Below are positions 8,528-17,872 of a stretch of 64,000 bases of DNA, one piece after another. The position numbers and the translations under genes were made by a program. How positions within the stretch are numbered: position 1 is the stretch's first letter; each line of letters starts with the position of its first letter. The notes under the pieces are model-generated. The model did not search any database. It worked only from the letters and a program-made list of their open reading frames with translations, and was not told the origin of the DNA. The stretch is from positions 1,922,001-1,986,000 of the forward strand of contig NC_014734.1 of the NCBI RefSeq assembly GCF_000183135.1, given 5' to 3'. The DNA comes from Paludibacter propionicigenes WB4. Lineage in GTDB: Bacteria > Bacteroidota > Bacteroidia > Bacteroidales > Paludibacteraceae.

Positions 8528-10990
8528 TTATAGTTTAACTACAACTTTTTTTCCAGTGTAAGTTACTGCTTTCTCAATTTTCTTACCTGCTGCAATCACT
8601 GCAACATTAAATTTTCGAGAAGTAATCATTCCGGGGAACGAGCCTTTTCGATTATTAATAATTAATGATTTACTGGCGTCATTCCAGGTAAAAGTAATGG
8701 TTGAGTAAGCCCCTTTTTCATAATTGTAATTATCGTTTTCATCTTCGTACAGGCTAAATTCTCCATTGGCTCCCGGATAAACACGGATTTCCAGATTATC
8801 CCATTTCTTTTCAGTAGCATACTGTACCTGAGGTCCGAATGGAATGATACTTCCAGCCTTAATGAACAAAGGAATTTCATCGATAGTGGTTGATTTGGTT
8901 ATTTCCTGACCACCTTTCACTTTCTCGTTCGTCCAGAAATCGTACCATGAAGTTCCTTCCGGAAGATAAACTTTAGTCGATTTTGGTTGAGCAAAGCTTA
9001 CAGCTTGATTTTTTGCATTGTCAGTAGCTTCTTTCTTATCCCAACCGGTTTCTGCATTGGCTCTTAAGATGGTTTCCGGAGTATATTGAGCATTTACAAT
9101 CGGAGCCACCAATATCGATTTTCCAAACATATATTCGTTGTTCGTATTCACTACATTTTTATCACTAAAATCCATAACCAATGCACGCATCATAGTAGAT
9201 TGACTGTTGGTGATATCCCAAGCGGCTGAATAAATGTATGGCAACAAGGAGTAACGTAAATCAATCGATTTTGCTATCGCATCGTAAATAGGCTCTCCTT
9301 TTTTTCCGAAGTTATAAATTTCTCTTGGTATGTCAGTTCCGTGTGAACGCATCATAGGCGTAAATGCGCCAAACTGAAGCCAGCGAACGTACAATTCCTG
9401 AAAAGCAGGATTCTTAGCACCTTCGTTCCAACCTCTGTTATATGCGCTGGCAAAGAAACCTCCTATATCTGTATTCCAGTAAGGAATAGCACTCATTGAG
9501 AAGTTAAGACCAGCCGGAATTTGGTTGCGAAGCGATTGCCATGATGAATTTACATCGCCCGACCAGGTATTGGCTCCATAGCGTTGTTGGCCGGCAAATG
9601 CTGAGCGGGTTAGGATAAACACACGTTTATCTGAACTTGTAGCGCGTTGATGTTCAGAAACACCTCCTACCGTCATCAACGGGAAAGCATTGCGAACTTT
9701 ACGGAATGAACCCAGATAGGTTTTCAAGTCGAAATCTGAAGGTTTGAAATCTAAATGATCCGGCTCGGAAGAATCCATCCACCAACCGTCGATTCCCACC
9801 GAGAAAAGCCCTTTGTTCAGGTATTTCCAGTAAATATCACGCGCTTCGGGATTATATACATCATAAGGTTCAACACCTGAAGGATATTCACGATTCGGTG
9901 GCCAAGCTTCCAAACCTGATTGAGGCCATGTGCCAAAATTTAAAAGCATACCTTTTGGTTTCATTTCGCGGTATTGCTTGGTTTGAGGGCCAAAAGAATT
10001 CCAGATAGAAATAATTACGTGTGCGTTTTGCTTGTGAATATCTTCAACCATCTTCTTTGGAGCCGGAAATTCAGTGTTGAGAAAATCCATAGCATTCCAC
10101 AAGTAGTTGTTGCCCCAATATTGCCAATCCTGAATAATACCATCGAGTGGAACGCCCAATTCACGGTATTTATTCACTACACCCACCAATTCGTTCTGGC
10201 TTTTGTAGCGTTCTTTACTTTGCCAGTAACCAAATGTCCACAATGGGAACATCGGAGCCTGACCGCTCAAATCACGCATGCAGGCAATGGAACCATCAAT
10301 GCTTCCACCCAGCATGAAATAGTAATCAATGCAATCTCCCACATCCGATCTGAATGAAGTGCTTTCGGGCTTATCTTCAAAAGTTGTTGGAGAGTAATTA
10401 TCCCAGAACAGACCGTAACCCTTTGTTGAAACAAGGAAAGGAACATAGTCGTCGGTATTACCCTGAACCATGTTGATTTTTTCGTTCCGCAACGATAGTT
10501 TACCGCGTTGTTGTTGTCCTAAACCATAAACAGCCTCATCTTTATCGAGTGTGAATGATTGGTTTACGGTGTATGTCTTTGAACCAGCATCGTCGAAATC
10601 GGTGAAGGTTGCACTCGCTTCTTTTTCGCTTAAGAGTTTTGCTCCTACAAGCGTTGAATAAGAGACTTTGCCTGATTTCACATCAACATCTACTTTCAAC
10701 TTGTTACTTTTCAACGAAACGATGTCTCCTTGTTGACTGATTGCCAATTTGGTTGCTTGTGGTTTTTTTATTACCGTCAAGCTTTCTTTTTTAAACGGTT
10801 TCCCAACAGGGGACTTCAAAATCCTAACAGTTGTTGGACTAAAAAACTGAATTTCAACATCGGTTGAATTTATTTTTGTTTTTATTCCCAAATCGGTTTT
10901 CTGATACGATTGAGCCTGAATACTCACGGCAAGTACCAGCAATAACGATACTAATAGTTTGACTCTTTTCATAAATATATTGTTTTTCAT
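8528..10990 (-). CDS. GH31 alpha-glycosidase (second copy, no PA14)
   Basis: Retaining alpha-xylosidase/alpha-glucosidase-type enzyme, 820 residues. The signal peptide ends IQA before Gln27. Nucleophile Asp406 lies in WWMDSSEPD and acid/base Asp479 in WSGDVN. The C-terminal beta domain carries the same LYEDENDNYNYEKG signature as the GH31 at 4193. Unlike that gene it lacks a PA14 insertion, so the two are diverged paralogues with probably different substrates. The annotated start lies 2 bases from the upstream stop; Met7 (10972) gives a more typical signal peptide and a 20-base spacing and may be the true start. It acts on oligosaccharides in the periplasm (inference). Confidence 0.94.
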   Translation of the reverse strand: MKNNIFMKRVKLLVSLLLVLAVSIQAQSYQKTDLGIKTKINSTDVEIQFFSPTTVRILKSPVGKPFKKESLTVIKKPQATKLAISQQGDIVSLKSNKLKVDVDVKSGKVSYSTLVGAKLLSEKEASATFTDFDDAGSKTYTVNQSFTLDKDEAVYGLGQQQRGKLSLRNEKINMVQGNTDDYVPFLVSTKGYGLFWDNYSPTTFEDKPESTSFRSDVGDCIDYYFMLGGSIDGSIACMRDLSGQAPMFPLWTFGYWQSKERYKSQNELVGVVNKYRELGVPLDGIIQDWQYWGNNYLWNAMDFLNTEFPAPKKMVEDIHKQNAHVIISIWNSFGPQTKQYREMKPKGMLLNFGTWPQSGLEAWPPNREYPSGVEPYDVYNPEARDIYWKYLNKGLFSVGIDGWWMDSSEPDHLDFKPSDFDLKTYLGSFRKVRNAFPLMTVGGVSEHQRATSSDKRVFILTRSAFAGQQRYGANTWSGDVNSSWQSLRNQIPAGLNFSMSAIPYWNTDIGGFFASAYNRGWNEGAKNPAFQELYVRWLQFGAFTPMMRSHGTDIPREIYNFGKKGEPIYDAIAKSIDLRYSLLPYIYSAAWDITNSQSTMMRALVMDFSDKNVVNTNNEYMFGKSILVAPIVNAQYTPETILRANAETGWDKKEATDNAKNQAVSFAQPKSTKVYLPEGTSWYDFWTNEKVKGGQEITKSTTIDEIPLFIKAGSIIPFGPQVQYATEKKWDNLEIRVYPGANGEFSLYEDENDNYNYEKGAYSTITFTWNDASKSLIINNRKGSFPGMITSRKFNVAVIAAGKKIEKAVTYTGKKVVVKL

Positions 10991-10992
10991 GT

Positions 10993-12786
10993 TTATTTTA
11001 TTGGAGTTAGTCGATATAATCCTGCACTGTGTTGAGGTAACTCACGACCAAAGCTACCTTTGAAAGTACCAAGATCTTTGTGACTCCACAAATCATGCAC
11101 TTTCACTTTGCCTTTCAGACCAATCGATTCGAAATTTATCTTCACCTGAGCTTTCTCCGGAAAATCCATACCACCTTTACTAACAAGCACACCAAAAACT
11201 ACCGAGCCCTTTTCCTGAGTAACCACTCCGGTAGCAGTAAATGTATCATAACCTTCGGGCAAATCGTAAATAATGACAGATTCTCCGTGAGTACCAATAC
11301 CTTCAGCAGGTTTATTGTTGATAATTATCGGTCTGTTGTCACAGGTTCGGTTTACCCTTGCTTCGCCCCAACCGGCAGTAGCATTAATCCATTTCAAACT
11401 GGTCAGTTTAAGATCTCCTTTAGGTCCGTGAAGAACCGGGTCGACCCACACCACGTGATCCCAATCGAAACCATTGCCACCATCTTTTACAAATAATACA
11501 AGTTTCTTTCCGTCTTTTACCGACACTTCCACTTTTTGTGAACTGCCTTTTCCTGCAATTATCGGACTTGAATAGTCAGCATTGCTAAAATCGATATTAT
11601 CTCCTTTGCTTTGTGCATTGAAAAGCGCGACATATTTATCCTTACTTTTTGGCACATCGGCAGTCCATACAATCAGGTTCTTATCGCGTGACACCTGACG
11701 ATTGTTGGTACTTTGTTGGTTTACCTTCAACATTTCGGGGTTGGTAAGCATTTCCTTCGTGAAATCATCCAGCTTAGTCATATCACCACCAAAAATAAGT
11801 GGCGAGCGACCGATAGCCCACATACTCATAAGAGTATATTGCTCATTCTTTGTGAAGTTTGTAGGACGCGTAAATTCAACAATTCCAATCGGAAGCATAT
11901 CTGCATCAGGAAAATGTCCGGGTCCGCGGTAAGGAGTCCATGCATCAAGCCTTTCGAACATAGCAAGGAGCAAGCCCCATCTATCCCAAAAATCGTCAGT
12001 GATACGCCACATATTGGCATGGTTCATCACATGTTCACCCATTTTCACCGGCGTTGCACCGGGTGATAAGCTTAAAATAATTTGACGATCTGTTTTATCA
12101 ATCGCTTTTCGGAGGGCTTCAACCTCTGCTTTTTGAACATCATCATATGGGCGCGAAATATCGTCGCACTTAATAATATCAACACCCCAGTCGGCATACA
12201 TCTTAACAATAGAATTGTAGTAAGCCTGTCCCTCCGGCTTTGTAGCATCCACGCCGTACATATCCGGATTCCAGGAACAGGTAGAACTCTTAACGGCAAT
12301 ATCCTGCGCTTTGACCGTGGTTCCAAGTACAGGTGTGTTTTTTTCAACAGCCTGACGTGGAATACCGCGCATAATGTGGATTCCAAACTTAAGTCCTTTG
12401 GAATGAACATAATCTGCCAGAACTTTGAAACCTACGCCATTAGCCGCTGATGGAAATTTCTTCAAACCCGGGGTTAAACGTCCATATTCATCCATTGTTA
12501 GCGTAGCCTTTGGATCATAGGCATGCCCTTTAGCCTCCGGTTCATACCATTGAATATCCACCGTGAGGTATTTGTACCCGCTTGGCAAAAGATACTTAGC
12601 CATGGCGTCCGCCTGCTCTTTGATTTGTTGTTCGGTCACAGTCGTACCAAAACAATCCCAGCTATTCCAGCCCAATGGAGGAGTTGGTGCCCATGTGTGA
12701 TATTTTTTTTGAGTCTGAGCCGTAACGCTTAATATGCTCATAGCATAACATAGAACTAACGGAACAAGTGATTTTTTTAATTTCAT
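10993..12786 (-). CDS. GH27 alpha-galactosidase-type enzyme with C-terminal NPCBM
   Basis: Retaining enzyme that removes alpha-galactose (or, in some members, beta-L-arabinopyranose). The 597-residue protein has a signal peptide (1-23) and then the GH27 entry motif TPPLGWNSWDCFG. The nucleophile is Asp208 in IIKCDD and the acid/base Asp265 in WRITDDF. The C-terminal NPCBM-like region (about 430-560) contains IGTHGES and GWGEARVN. In the GH27 at 17873 the NPCBM is N-terminal instead, so the same module is placed differently in two neighbours. It is packed tightly against GH31 downstream (2 bases). Likely role: trimming galactose caps from arabinoxylan side chains. Confidence 0.93.
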   Translation of the reverse strand: MKLKKSLVPLVLCYAMSILSVTAQTQKKYHTWAPTPPLGWNSWDCFGTTVTEQQIKEQADAMAKYLLPSGYKYLTVDIQWYEPEAKGHAYDPKATLTMDEYGRLTPGLKKFPSAANGVGFKVLADYVHSKGLKFGIHIMRGIPRQAVEKNTPVLGTTVKAQDIAVKSSTCSWNPDMYGVDATKPEGQAYYNSIVKMYADWGVDIIKCDDISRPYDDVQKAEVEALRKAIDKTDRQIILSLSPGATPVKMGEHVMNHANMWRITDDFWDRWGLLLAMFERLDAWTPYRGPGHFPDADMLPIGIVEFTRPTNFTKNEQYTLMSMWAIGRSPLIFGGDMTKLDDFTKEMLTNPEMLKVNQQSTNNRQVSRDKNLIVWTADVPKSKDKYVALFNAQSKGDNIDFSNADYSSPIIAGKGSSQKVEVSVKDGKKLVLFVKDGGNGFDWDHVVWVDPVLHGPKGDLKLTSLKWINATAGWGEARVNRTCDNRPIIINNKPAEGIGTHGESVIIYDLPEGYDTFTATGVVTQEKGSVVFGVLVSKGGMDFPEKAQVKINFESIGLKGKVKVHDLWSHKDLGTFKGSFGRELPQHSAGLYRLTPIK

Positions 12787-12833
12787 ATGATTCTAAAAAT
12801 TATATAGTTAGCAAAAAATCTAATTTAATCTTC

Positions 12834-14663
12834 TTATTTCTTCTTATAATATTTTTGTAAGACAAAAAAGGCTCTTTTTTTAATTCCTTTTTCTGAGATA
12901 AGTCCCTTGCGATTCCACCCATCCTGAACATTAGGCAATTGCCTAAGCGGTGTCATGAAATCAGTCAAAATCCAGGGTGTTAAGCCGGCCAGTCCATCAA
13001 TGCGATCAAACATGGCAAGATTCTCTTTGTATAGATTTTCCTGATAGTTTTCGCTCCAACGGGTGAGGCTATCGCCATAAAATCCCTGCAAGGCATCGCC
13101 ACCAAATTCGCTGACAATGACAGGTTTTTCCATACTGGCTTTGTATGTTTTTTTCCTACATTCCTCGGGCAAACCTCCATACCACCCCAAGTATTCGTTA
13201 AAACTTATAATATCGAGGTACTTCATTATCGGGTCGCCAAGTGTATAGTCATCATCCGGGTGTCCATCCACAGCCTGATCTTTCTTGCAAGCTGCGCTGA
13301 GCAAGCGCGTACTATCCATGCCCCTAACATGTTCCACCAACGAAATCAGAAACTGATTACGGGTAGGCGAAGGCGAAGTTTCGTTGGCTATCGACCAAAT
13401 AATGGAACTTGCCCGGTTATAATCCCGATTAATGAGTTCGGAGTATTGATCCTTCGCTTTTTGAAGCACCTTGGCATTTCCCCAGTCGATACCCCAATAT
13501 AAAGGCAGTTCTTCCCAAAGCATGATCCCCATTTCGTCGGCCAGCCGTACAATATTCTCCTGGTGCGGATAATGCGCCAAACGCAGGAAATTACAGCCCA
13601 GCTCTTTTGCCCATCCCAACATAAGCCGTGCATCGTCCTTGGAATTTGCTCTGTCTTTGCGAAGCGGATTTTCATCGTGTAACGAAATTCCTTTCAAAAA
13701 TACAGGCTTGCCATTGAGCAAAATTTGCTTACCTTTTGCTTCAATTGTTCTAAACCCAATCCGGTCTGTCACCTTATCCGTTCCCGATTCAATGGTAACA
13801 TCATAGAGCTTTGGATTTTCGGGTGACCATAATTCGAGTTTGTTCGAAGCCAAGCTAAACTTGCAAGAACCTGTCGAATCAATAGTTACTTCCTTCACTA
13901 CTTTAAGTTCAGGAATTGTTACTCTGGCTTTTTGTCCGGCAGCTTTTCCGTTAAGCGTCAAGCTTCCTTTAATGATTTTAGTTTTACTGTTAAGCGTTGT
14001 TTTATCCAGTGACAAAAAATAGTTACTGATAAAAGTCGTCGGCACTTCAATCAATTTCACATCGCGGGTTATTCCTCCGTGATTAAACCAGTCGGTTACT
14101 TTACCCGGAATATAATCGCTTGCCCGTGTGTTACTCACTCCTATTATCAAATAGTTGTCTTTATCTTTAATCAGCTTGGTGATTTCAAAACAAAAAGGAG
14201 TGAATCCACCTTCGTGTTTTCCTAAAATCTTCCCATTAAAAGTTACCGTACTAAGATAATTAGCCGCTCCAAAATAGACAAAATACCGCTTGTCTTTTGA
14301 GATATTCTCCTGATCGAATGTTTTCCGATACCAAATCGTTCCCTCTAAGTAGAACAGTTCAGGTTTCTGGGTGTTCCACGATCCCGGAACCCAGAGTGAT
14401 TCAGCCTGATCAAAGCTATATTCAACCCTATCCGTTTTATCTTTGGGTTTCAAGTTAGTATAAATGGGTAGAAATCCAAGTTGTCCTGCGTCATAATGAT
14501 CAATTACATATTTCCACTTACCATTTAAACTGGTAGAATTCCGGCTTGAGGTATTGGAAATGATAACATTCTGGCTTCTTAACGGACATAAGAAGATAAC
14601 CTGAAAAAACAGGAAAAAGCCTATGAAACTTTTAATTTTTATATTTTTTGAAACGAGACCCAT
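12834..14663 (-). CDS. GH2 beta-glucuronidase/beta-galactosidase-type hydrolase
   Basis: 609 residues when started at the ATG at 14663, which gives a clear signal peptide (LFFQVIFLCPLRS before Gln) and a 16-base spacing after the upstream GH43 stop. A longer frame from 14762 would overlap that GH43 and lacks signal-peptide character. The protein has a jelly-roll domain, an Ig domain, and a TIM barrel with acid/base Glu428 in WSIANETS and nucleophile Glu519 in VIVSEFGGD. Near the end Asn584-Arg-Lys586 matches the N-x-K motif that contacts the carboxylate in beta-glucuronidases, and the FNEYLGWY stretch resembles the same group. Beta-glucuronidase is therefore possible. Beta-galactosidase remains the alternative, as the motif also occurs in uncharacterised GH2 members. 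Confidence 0.88.
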   Translation of the reverse strand: MGLVSKNIKIKSFIGFFLFFQVIFLCPLRSQNVIISNTSSRNSTSLNGKWKYVIDHYDAGQLGFLPIYTNLKPKDKTDRVEYSFDQAESLWVPGSWNTQKPELFYLEGTIWYRKTFDQENISKDKRYFVYFGAANYLSTVTFNGKILGKHEGGFTPFCFEITKLIKDKDNYLIIGVSNTRASDYIPGKVTDWFNHGGITRDVKLIEVPTTFISNYFLSLDKTTLNSKTKIIKGSLTLNGKAAGQKARVTIPELKVVKEVTIDSTGSCKFSLASNKLELWSPENPKLYDVTIESGTDKVTDRIGFRTIEAKGKQILLNGKPVFLKGISLHDENPLRKDRANSKDDARLMLGWAKELGCNFLRLAHYPHQENIVRLADEMGIMLWEELPLYWGIDWGNAKVLQKAKDQYSELINRDYNRASSIIWSIANETSPSPTRNQFLISLVEHVRGMDSTRLLSAACKKDQAVDGHPDDDYTLGDPIMKYLDIISFNEYLGWYGGLPEECRKKTYKASMEKPVIVSEFGGDALQGFYGDSLTRWSENYQENLYKENLAMFDRIDGLAGLTPWILTDFMTPLRQLPNVQDGWNRKGLISEKGIKKRAFFVLQKYYKKK

Positions 14664-14679
14664 CTTTAAAAATTGATTT

Positions 14680-16062
14680 TTATTTAAAACTCCACCAGTC
14701 GAAATTGAACAATTCGCGTCCGGCAGTGATGTTTTGACCGTTGAAATACAGGTAGAGGTCATGTTTGCCCGTAACCTTTTCTTTTATCTCCGACGTAAAT
14801 GTTTTGAACTTATCCCAGCCACCTGTACGTGGTACGCTGATTGATGAAAGCACTTTGCCTTTTACACTGTCCAGTCGTACTTCCAGAATGCCACCATCAA
14901 CTCCGGCTGCCAGCGATGCAGTGAAGGATGCAGGTGATTGAGTTCCAAAATCAACCTCGCGAACTTTGATATAACCTTTCTGACGGGTGCCTGACACGTA
15001 AATACCGTTATTCTTGTTTTGAGAAATAGTGCATTTTTCCGACCATGCCATTGTTTCGGCCTCTACACGATTGTAGGGATTCACGGTACCTACCGGAGCA
15101 GGACCTTCTTTAGTTGCTTTTACCGAAGGAATTGTGCCATCGGGGTTGTAGGTAAATTGCTCGACACAGGCCGCTCTACCATAACTACCACCATTAGGAA
15201 GCAAACCGCTATGATAGAAAAGGTATGAGTTTCCTTTGTAGTCGATAATTCCACCATGATTGGTGAAACTGTTCAATTTTTGGTCTTCCATAATCTTTCC
15301 CTGATATTTCCAGGGTCCAATTGGACTTTTGCTTGTTGAATACGAAAGACACTCGCCACCTTTGCCCATTCCGGCGTACATCAAATAATAAATGTCATTG
15401 CGTTTGTAAAACCATGGACCTTCCACATAGCTATCCTTGTTCGGATTATCAGTGCTTTTGTTGCCTCTTACTCCACCAAATGATTCTACACTTTGCGGAA
15501 CCGTAACAATATCGCCCGAATAGGAAATCATGTCTTTGTTGAGCTTTACATAGAACAAACTTCCATTACCCCAGTAAAGATAAGCCTGTCCATCATCGTC
15601 AATTGCCACTGTTGGGTCAATATTCGACCAGCTTCCGTTAGCAATCAGCGGCTTTCCTATAGCATCTTTGAAAGGGCCGGTAGGTGAATCGGATACCGCC
15701 ACACCGATTGACATATCGTTTTTAGTACTTTGTGCACATATATACCAGTAAAACTTACCGTTACGTTCGATACACTGAGCAGCCCATGCACGGTCGCGTG
15801 CCCACGAGAACGATTCAAGCGAGATAGGCGATCCGTGATCTGTCCAATTCACCATGTCGGTGGTTGAAAGAATTCTCCATTTGGTCATGTAGTAAAAGTC
15901 GGTTCCGGGGATGTCATCTCCCACATAAGCATAAACCGTACCCTTGTACACCATTGGAGCAGGATCCGGACCAAAATGAGATTGCATAATCGGATTCTCG
16001 GATTTGGCAAAACCAGTGAAAATCAATGAAAATAGAATGATTGAGAAATATTTTTTAAGCAT
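14680..16062 (-). CDS. GH43-CBM6 exo-glycosidase (arabinofuranosidase/xylosidase type)
   Basis: A 460-residue secreted protein. The signal peptide ends near Ser21, here followed by Glu rather than Gln. The inverting GH43 propeller (about 25-325) has base Asp33 (GPDPAPMV), pKa-tuning Asp149 (NIDPTVAIDDDG) and acid Glu214 (YVEGPW). A CBM6-type beta-sandwich follows (about 333-460, beginning RVEAETMAW, ending NFDWWSFK). CBM6 modules typically bind xylan or xylo-oligosaccharide ends. It is one of three adjacent GH43-CBM6 paralogues (with 16084 and 19955) mixed with GH27 and GH2 genes, suggesting linked action on galactose-, arabinose- and xylose-containing side chains. Confidence 0.92.
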   Translation of the reverse strand: MLKKYFSIILFSLIFTGFAKSENPIMQSHFGPDPAPMVYKGTVYAYVGDDIPGTDFYYMTKWRILSTTDMVNWTDHGSPISLESFSWARDRAWAAQCIERNGKFYWYICAQSTKNDMSIGVAVSDSPTGPFKDAIGKPLIANGSWSNIDPTVAIDDDGQAYLYWGNGSLFYVKLNKDMISYSGDIVTVPQSVESFGGVRGNKSTDNPNKDSYVEGPWFYKRNDIYYLMYAGMGKGGECLSYSTSKSPIGPWKYQGKIMEDQKLNSFTNHGGIIDYKGNSYLFYHSGLLPNGGSYGRAACVEQFTYNPDGTIPSVKATKEGPAPVGTVNPYNRVEAETMAWSEKCTISQNKNNGIYVSGTRQKGYIKVREVDFGTQSPASFTASLAAGVDGGILEVRLDSVKGKVLSSISVPRTGGWDKFKTFTSEIKEKVTGKHDLYLYFNGQNITAGRELFNFDWWSFK

Positions 16063-16083
16063 AAGTATAAATTATGGATATTA

Positions 16084-17850
16084 TTAATTCAGTTTCCACC
16101 AGTCAAAATTGAACAGATTGCCTTCTCCGCCTTTGAATACGAAGTAAATATCGTGTACACCTTTTGCTCTATTGATCTTTGCCGATTGAACCGCCCATTT
16201 AAGAGCATCACCCGTAGTCTTGATATTCAGCGTTCCAATAATAGCCCCTGATTTACTGTCCAAGTGAATTTCGATGCTTCCGCCTTCGGTGGCAGTTGCT
16301 ACATTAGCCTGGAAATTTTTTGCACCTTTTCCAAAATCAACGCTCCGAACTTTGATATAATCGCCGTTATGAATATCCGTCACATAAACCCCTGTAGTTT
16401 CTTGCGCTGCAGTCTCAATACCTTCTTCCCAGGCGATGGTTTCTGCTTCAACCCTGGCAAAAGGATTCAGTTTTGTTACACTTTCATTTACACCTACTTT
16501 AGTTGGCTGAATGACCGGAATAGAACCATCTGCATTAAATTTAAATTCCTCAATACATACCGAGCGCTTGAATCCACCTCCGCCTGGCAATCCTGCATTG
16601 TGATAAAACAGATACGATTTGCCTTTATAGTCAATGTATCCCGGATGGTTGGTGAATGCGCCATCTTTTGGAATGATACGCATAATGGTATCGCCGTAAA
16701 CCCATGGGCCGGTTACACTTTTACCTGTGGAATAAGCCAAATGTTCTGGCACACCACCCGCCGGATAAAGCAAATAGTATTTTGAGTTACGTTTGAAAAC
16801 CCATGGACCTTCTTCGTAAGTGGTGGTTCTTTTTTCAGTTGAATTGACCGTTCCTTTTATTTTGGAAGCAAACCATTCTTTTTTATCTGCCGGAATAAGC
16901 TCCGCTCCTTTGGTTGAGTCGTAAGAAATCCAGTCGGCATTAAGCTTGACAGACCAAAGTTCCGATTCACCCCAAACCAAAAACGGTTGTTTCTCATTGT
17001 CGATAATAACAGTTGGGTTGATGTTGCCATCGCCACAATGTTCGGTGATGAACGGTTTGCCAAGCACATCTTCGAACGGACCGATAGCCTGAGTACCGAC
17101 ACCCAATCCGATTACTTGTTTGTTGGTGGCTTTATCAACCGCGCTTACAAACCAGTAGTATTTGTTGTTAGGACCTTTGATACTGTGCGAGGCTCGTCCA
17201 TCGATAGACGAAGCCCACGAGAAGGTTTTATGTGCATTGATAGTGCGTAGTTTGAAGCTTTCATCGGTAAGCGGAACCTGCACAATACCAGCTTTTTCGT
17301 CGTACGAAAGCATATCTTTGTTGAGTTTCACATACCAGAGATGCGGATTTCCCCAATACAGATAAGCCTGCCCATCGTCATCGATAAACACGGTTGGATC
17401 GATATAGCCATATCCAACAAGCAATGGTTTACCCAGCGCATCCTTGAAAGGGCCGGTTGGACTATCGGAAACCGCCACACCGATGGCATTGCCTCCGTTT
17501 TTCATATTCATAGGAACATAAAAATAAAACTTTCCGTTTCTGTAAACACATTGCCCTGCCCAAGCATCACCTCTCGACCAGCTAAAGTCTTTGTAAGAAA
17601 GGATGGTACCATGATCGGTCCAGTTCACCATATCGGTTGAAGAATAGCATTTCCAGTCATTCATGGTGAAGAAATTTCTTACTGTTTTATCTTCATCGTG
17701 AGTGGTATATAAATACACCGTACCGTTGTGCACCATTGGTGCGGGATCGGCAGTGTAGTTTGTCTGAACAATCGGGTTATCTGCTTTTAATTTCGATGGC
17801 ACGAGTGCAATCAAAATCAGCACAAGTATGGCTGATATTCTCATTTTCAT
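16084..17850 (-). CDS. GH43-CBM6 with internally duplicated propeller segment
   Basis: A 588-residue secreted GH43 paralogue of the genes at 14680 and 19955. It has a signal peptide (1-23), base Asp35 (ADPAPMV), pKa Asp151 (YIDPTVFIDDDG), acid Glu347 (YEEGPW) and a C-terminal CBM6 (about 465-588). It is about 120 residues longer than its neighbours because residues about 89-190 are repeated as about 210-320. Both copies start FSW and share the IGxxV, GPFxDxLGKP, I(D/N)PTVxID, QxxLxWG and LWxVKLN landmarks in order. In copy 2 the catalytic-type DP aspartate is Asn278. The extra blades probably enlarge or reshape the propeller. Likely substrate: xylan side-chain oligosaccharides. Confidence 0.92.
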   Translation of the reverse strand: MKMRISAILVLILIALVPSKLKADNPIVQTNYTADPAPMVHNGTVYLYTTHDEDKTVRNFFTMNDWKCYSSTDMVNWTDHGTILSYKDFSWSRGDAWAGQCVYRNGKFYFYVPMNMKNGGNAIGVAVSDSPTGPFKDALGKPLLVGYGYIDPTVFIDDDGQAYLYWGNPHLWYVKLNKDMLSYDEKAGIVQVPLTDESFKLRTINAHKTFSWASSIDGRASHSIKGPNNKYYWFVSAVDKATNKQVIGLGVGTQAIGPFEDVLGKPFITEHCGDGNINPTVIIDNEKQPFLVWGESELWSVKLNADWISYDSTKGAELIPADKKEWFASKIKGTVNSTEKRTTTYEEGPWVFKRNSKYYLLYPAGGVPEHLAYSTGKSVTGPWVYGDTIMRIIPKDGAFTNHPGYIDYKGKSYLFYHNAGLPGGGGFKRSVCIEEFKFNADGSIPVIQPTKVGVNESVTKLNPFARVEAETIAWEEGIETAAQETTGVYVTDIHNGDYIKVRSVDFGKGAKNFQANVATATEGGSIEIHLDSKSGAIIGTLNIKTTGDALKWAVQSAKINRAKGVHDIYFVFKGGEGNLFNFDWWKLN

Positions 17851-17872
17851 GATTCTGTATTTTTATTCAAGA

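Noticed and set aside
14664-14762. Extended N-terminus of the GH2 gene overlapping the GH43 gene
   Set aside because: The extra 33 residues are not signal-like and overlap coding sequence; Met at 14663 gives a normal signal peptide and spacing.
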